A DNA stretch of 64,000 nucleotides from Mesorhizobium sp. CU3 (GTDB lineage Bacteria > Pseudomonadota > Alphaproteobacteria > Rhizobiales > Rhizobiaceae), in contig NZ_VFWX01000014.1 in NCBI RefSeq assembly GCF_006442965.1, positions 121,385 through 185,384 of the forward strand. The letters run 5' to 3'. Positions 60,545-64,000 of the stretch are shown here, piece by piece. The translations under genes and the position numbers were made by a program. Every line of letters begins with the position of its first letter. The stretch's first letter is position 1. The notes under the pieces were generated by a model. It saw nothing but the letters and a program-made list of their open reading frames with translations. It did no database searches and was not told the origin of the DNA.

Positions 60545-63261
60545 ATGCCAGACGACCGAAGCAACGAATCCAGACCCTCCCCCGACGCGCTCCTCGAGCA
60601 CGCCGAGCGCGAAGGCCGTGGCCGTCTGCGCATCTTCCTCGGCGCCGCGCCCGGCGTCGGCAAGACCTACGAAATGCTGATGGCGGGCCGCGCCCGCCGC
60701 GCCGACGGGGTCGACGTGGTCATCGGCATCGTCGAGACGCATGGCCGCAAGGAAACCCAGGCGCTGGTCGACGGCTATGAGGTCATCCCGCGCCGGCTGA
60801 TCGAATACCGCGGCCAGACCCTCGACGAGATGGACATCGACGCCATCATCAAGCGGCGCCCCGCTTTGGTCCTGGTCGACGAGCTTGCCCACACCAACGC
60901 GCCCGGCAGCCGGCACCCCAAGCGCTATCTCGACGTGCAGGAAATCCTGGCGCAAGGCATCGACGTCTATTCCACGCTCAACATCCAGCATGTCGAAAGC
61001 CTGAACGACGTCGTCGCCCAGATCACCCGCGTCAGGGTGCGCGAGACCGTTCCCGATTCCATCATCGACGAGGCCGACGACATCGAGGTCATCGACCTCA
61101 CCCCCAACGACTTGATCAAGCGCCTGCAGGACGGCAAGGTCTATTTCCCCAACACCGCCCAGCGCGCCATCGAGAACTATTTTTCGCCCGGCAACCTGAC
61201 GGCGCTGCGCGAGCTGGCGCTCAGGCGAACGGCCCAGCGCGTCGACGAGCAATTGCTCAACCACATGCAGTCGCATGCCATCCCCGGGCCCTGGGCGGCG
61301 GGCGAGCGGGTGCTCGTCTGCGTCGACGCCCAGCCGGGCGGAGCCGCCCGCATCCGCTATGCCCGCCGGCTTGCCGACCGCCTGCGCGCGCCCTGGACGG
61401 CGCTTCACATCGACACGCCACGCCTGGCCGGCATGTCGGAGGAGGACAAGGATCGGCTGGCCAGGAACCTTCGCCTCGCCGAGCAGCTCGGCGCCGAGCT
61501 CACCACCATCCCCGGCCAGAACGTCGCCCAGGATATCGTTAGCCACGCGACGGCGAACAACTTCACCCACATCGTCATCGGCAGGCCGACCCGGTCGCGC
61601 TGGCGCGAGCTGATCGAGGGCTCGCTGACCTACGATCTGATCCGCAACGCCGGCGACATCAGCGTCCATGTCATTTCGGGGACCGAGCGCGACACCGACG
61701 CGCCCACGCGACGGGTCAAGGCGGCGGAAGCGTCGAAACCGTTCCAGGTCTGGCCCTATATATTTTCTACGGCCTATGTCGCCGGCGCGCTGGCCGTCAG
61801 CACGATCCTCGATCAGTTCCTCGATTTCCGCAATCTCGCCAGCGTCCTGCTCCTGGCAGTGTTGACTTCGGCGGTGACCTTCGGGCTCTGGCCGGCGCTC
61901 TACGCCTGCTTCCTGAGCGCGCTCGCCTTCAACTTCTTCTTCCTCGAGCCGCGCTACACGCTGACGATCAGGGATCCCGAGAGCATCGTCGCCTTCCTGG
62001 TCTTTCTCGTGGTCGCCATCATCGCCAGCAACCTCACCGCGCGCGTGCAGCGCCAGGCCGTCGCCGCACGATCCCGCGCCCGCGCCACCGAGGACATCTA
62101 CTCCTTCTCGAAGAAGCTTGCCGGCGCCGGCACGCTGGACGACGTGCTGTGGGCCACCGCCTTCCAGATCGCCTCGATGCTGAAGCTGCGCGTCGTGCTG
62201 CTCCTGCCCGAGAACGGCACCATCACCGTCAAGGCCGGCTATCCGCCCGATGACACCCTGGCCGAGGCCGATCTCGGAGCCGCCCGCTGGGCCTGGGAGC
62301 ATGACCGGCCGGCCGGGCGCGGCGCCGACACACTGCCCGGCGCCAAGCGCCTCTATCTGCCGCTGCGTACAGGGCGGACGGCCATCGGCGTCGTCGGCCT
62401 TGACAACGACAAGCAAGGCCCGCTGCTGACGCCCGAGCAGCAACGCCTGCTCGACGCGCTGGCCGACCAGGCCGCGGTCGCCATCGAGCGGGTCCAGCTG
62501 GTCGCCGATGTCGACCGCGCCAAGCTGGCTGCCGAGGCCGACCGGCTGCGTTCGGCGTTGCTGACCTCGATCTCGCATGATCTGAAGACGCCGCTTGCCG
62601 CCATCATGGGCGCGGCGGGAACGCTGAAGGAATTCGCGCCGGCACTGCCCGAAGACGATCGGGCCGAGCTTCTGTCGACGGTGGTCAACGAGTCGGAACG
62701 GCTCAACCGTTTCATCGCCAACCTGCTCGACATGACCAGGATCGAATCCGGTGCGATGGAGCCCAACTACGCCTTCCACTATGTCGGCGACATCGTCGGA
62801 TCGGCGCTGAACCGGGCCCGCAAGATCACCGCCGAGCACACGATAGAGACGGACCTGCCGCCGGACCTGCCGATGCTGAAGCTCGACCCCGTGCTGTTCG
62901 AGCAGGCGCTGTTCAACCTCCTCGACAATGCCGCCAAATACGCCGCGCCCGGCTCGGCGATCCGGCTGCAGGGCTGGGTCGACAACGGCTCGGTCATCCT
63001 CCAGGTGATGGACGAGGGGCCAGGCATCCCGCCGGACGATCTCGAACGGATCTTCGACACCTTCTACCGGGTGCGCAAGCGCGACCAGGTCCGCGCCGGC
63101 ACCGGGCTCGGCCTGTCGATCAGCCGCGGCTTCATCGAAGCAATGGGCGGCACGATCTCGGCGGCGAACCGCACCGACCGTTCCGGCGCGATCTTCACCA
63201 TCCGCATGCCGGTCCCGGCCAAATCGCCCGGCATGAGCGAAGCCAAAGCGGATCAGACGGT

Positions 63262-63265
<4 letters not shown>
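60545..63265 (+). CDS. kdpD: Osmosensitive K+ channel sensor histidine kinase KdpD
   Basis: A 906-residue membrane sensor kinase. The N-terminal KdpD domain has Walker A GAAPGVGKTYEML and DELAHTNAPGSRHPKRY. A Usp-like domain follows (VLVCVDAQPGGAARIRYARR). Four closely spaced membrane helices start near YIFSTAYVAGALAVSTILDQ. A GAF-like region leads to the kinase core with the phospho-acceptor His678 in TSISHDLKTPLAAIMGAAG, and ATP boxes are LLDNAAKYAAPG and GTGLGLSISRGF. It senses low K+ or ionic stress and phosphorylates KdpE. I start at the ATG at 60545. Its stop overlaps kdpE. Confidence 0.96.

Positions 63266-64000
<735 letters not shown>

Overview
This 64 kb window is uniformly GC-rich, single-chromosome-like sequence of an alphaproteobacterium. 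The best guess is a Rhizobiales member close to Mesorhizobium. The clues are an assimilatory NasST/NirBD/NasA system with a sigma54-like promoter, a short second FtsZ of the rhizobial FtsZ2 kind, a Ros/MucR-family regulator, an EcfG-type promoter, peptide/opine-type ABC transporters, hydantoinase and HcnAB/opine-oxidase-like enzymes, and several palindromic intergenic repeats that look like dispersed rhizobial elements. I see no tRNA, rRNA, CRISPR array, phage or transposase.

Layout. 0-11.3 kb: catabolism of an amino-acid-like or hydantoin-like compound. It holds the end of a double-ATPase peptide/opine importer, an Lrp regulator, a DAO-family flavoenzyme, a tightly overlapping leftward operon hyuA-hyuB-[2Fe-2S]-flavoprotein, a LysR regulator and a second DAO-family flavoenzyme. 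11.5-12.5 kb: an isolated truncated ftsZ. 12.7-23.2 kb: a sugar/polyol cluster with a Gfo/Idh/MocA dehydrogenase divergent from an RpiR regulator, SDR, mannitol-type dehydrogenase, TIM-barrel isomerase and a complete ribose-type ABC importer. 23.2-28.8 kb: an accessory-looking patch with a sulfotransferase, a glycosyltransferase, a secreted DUF5666 protein, a DUF6502 protein and a MucR-like regulator that has lost most zinc ligands. These genes are linked by four copies of a GTGGGAAAN(4)CCCAC-like palindrome. 28.8-38.1 kb: nitrate assimilation (nasT-nasS, an attenuated leader, a small ORF, nitrate transporter, nirB, nirD, nasA).

38.2-45.6 kb: oxygen response and cytochrome bd. An FnrN-like regulator, a hemerythrin protein, cydABX, and divergent cydDC share an intergenic perfect FNR/FixK box. 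45.7-52 kb: miscellaneous genes (HerA-like ATPase, small proteins, RidA, an amidohydrolase, an FMO-type monooxygenase). 52.2-55.4 kb: heme oxygenase plus bacteriophytochrome behind a perfect GGAAC-N16-CGTT (EcfG-type) promoter. 55.6-64 kb: kdpFABCDE with two extra small membrane-protein ORFs. The window ends in a run of 37 G that looks like a sequencing or assembly artefact.

The most interesting signals are regulatory: the nitrate leader (sigma54-like promoter, an ANTAR-type hexaloop hairpin and an intrinsic terminator before the first gene), the stress-sigma promoter driving the phytochrome operon, the shared palindrome in the DUF6502/DUF5666/glycosyltransferase patch, and the FNR box between the two cyd operons.
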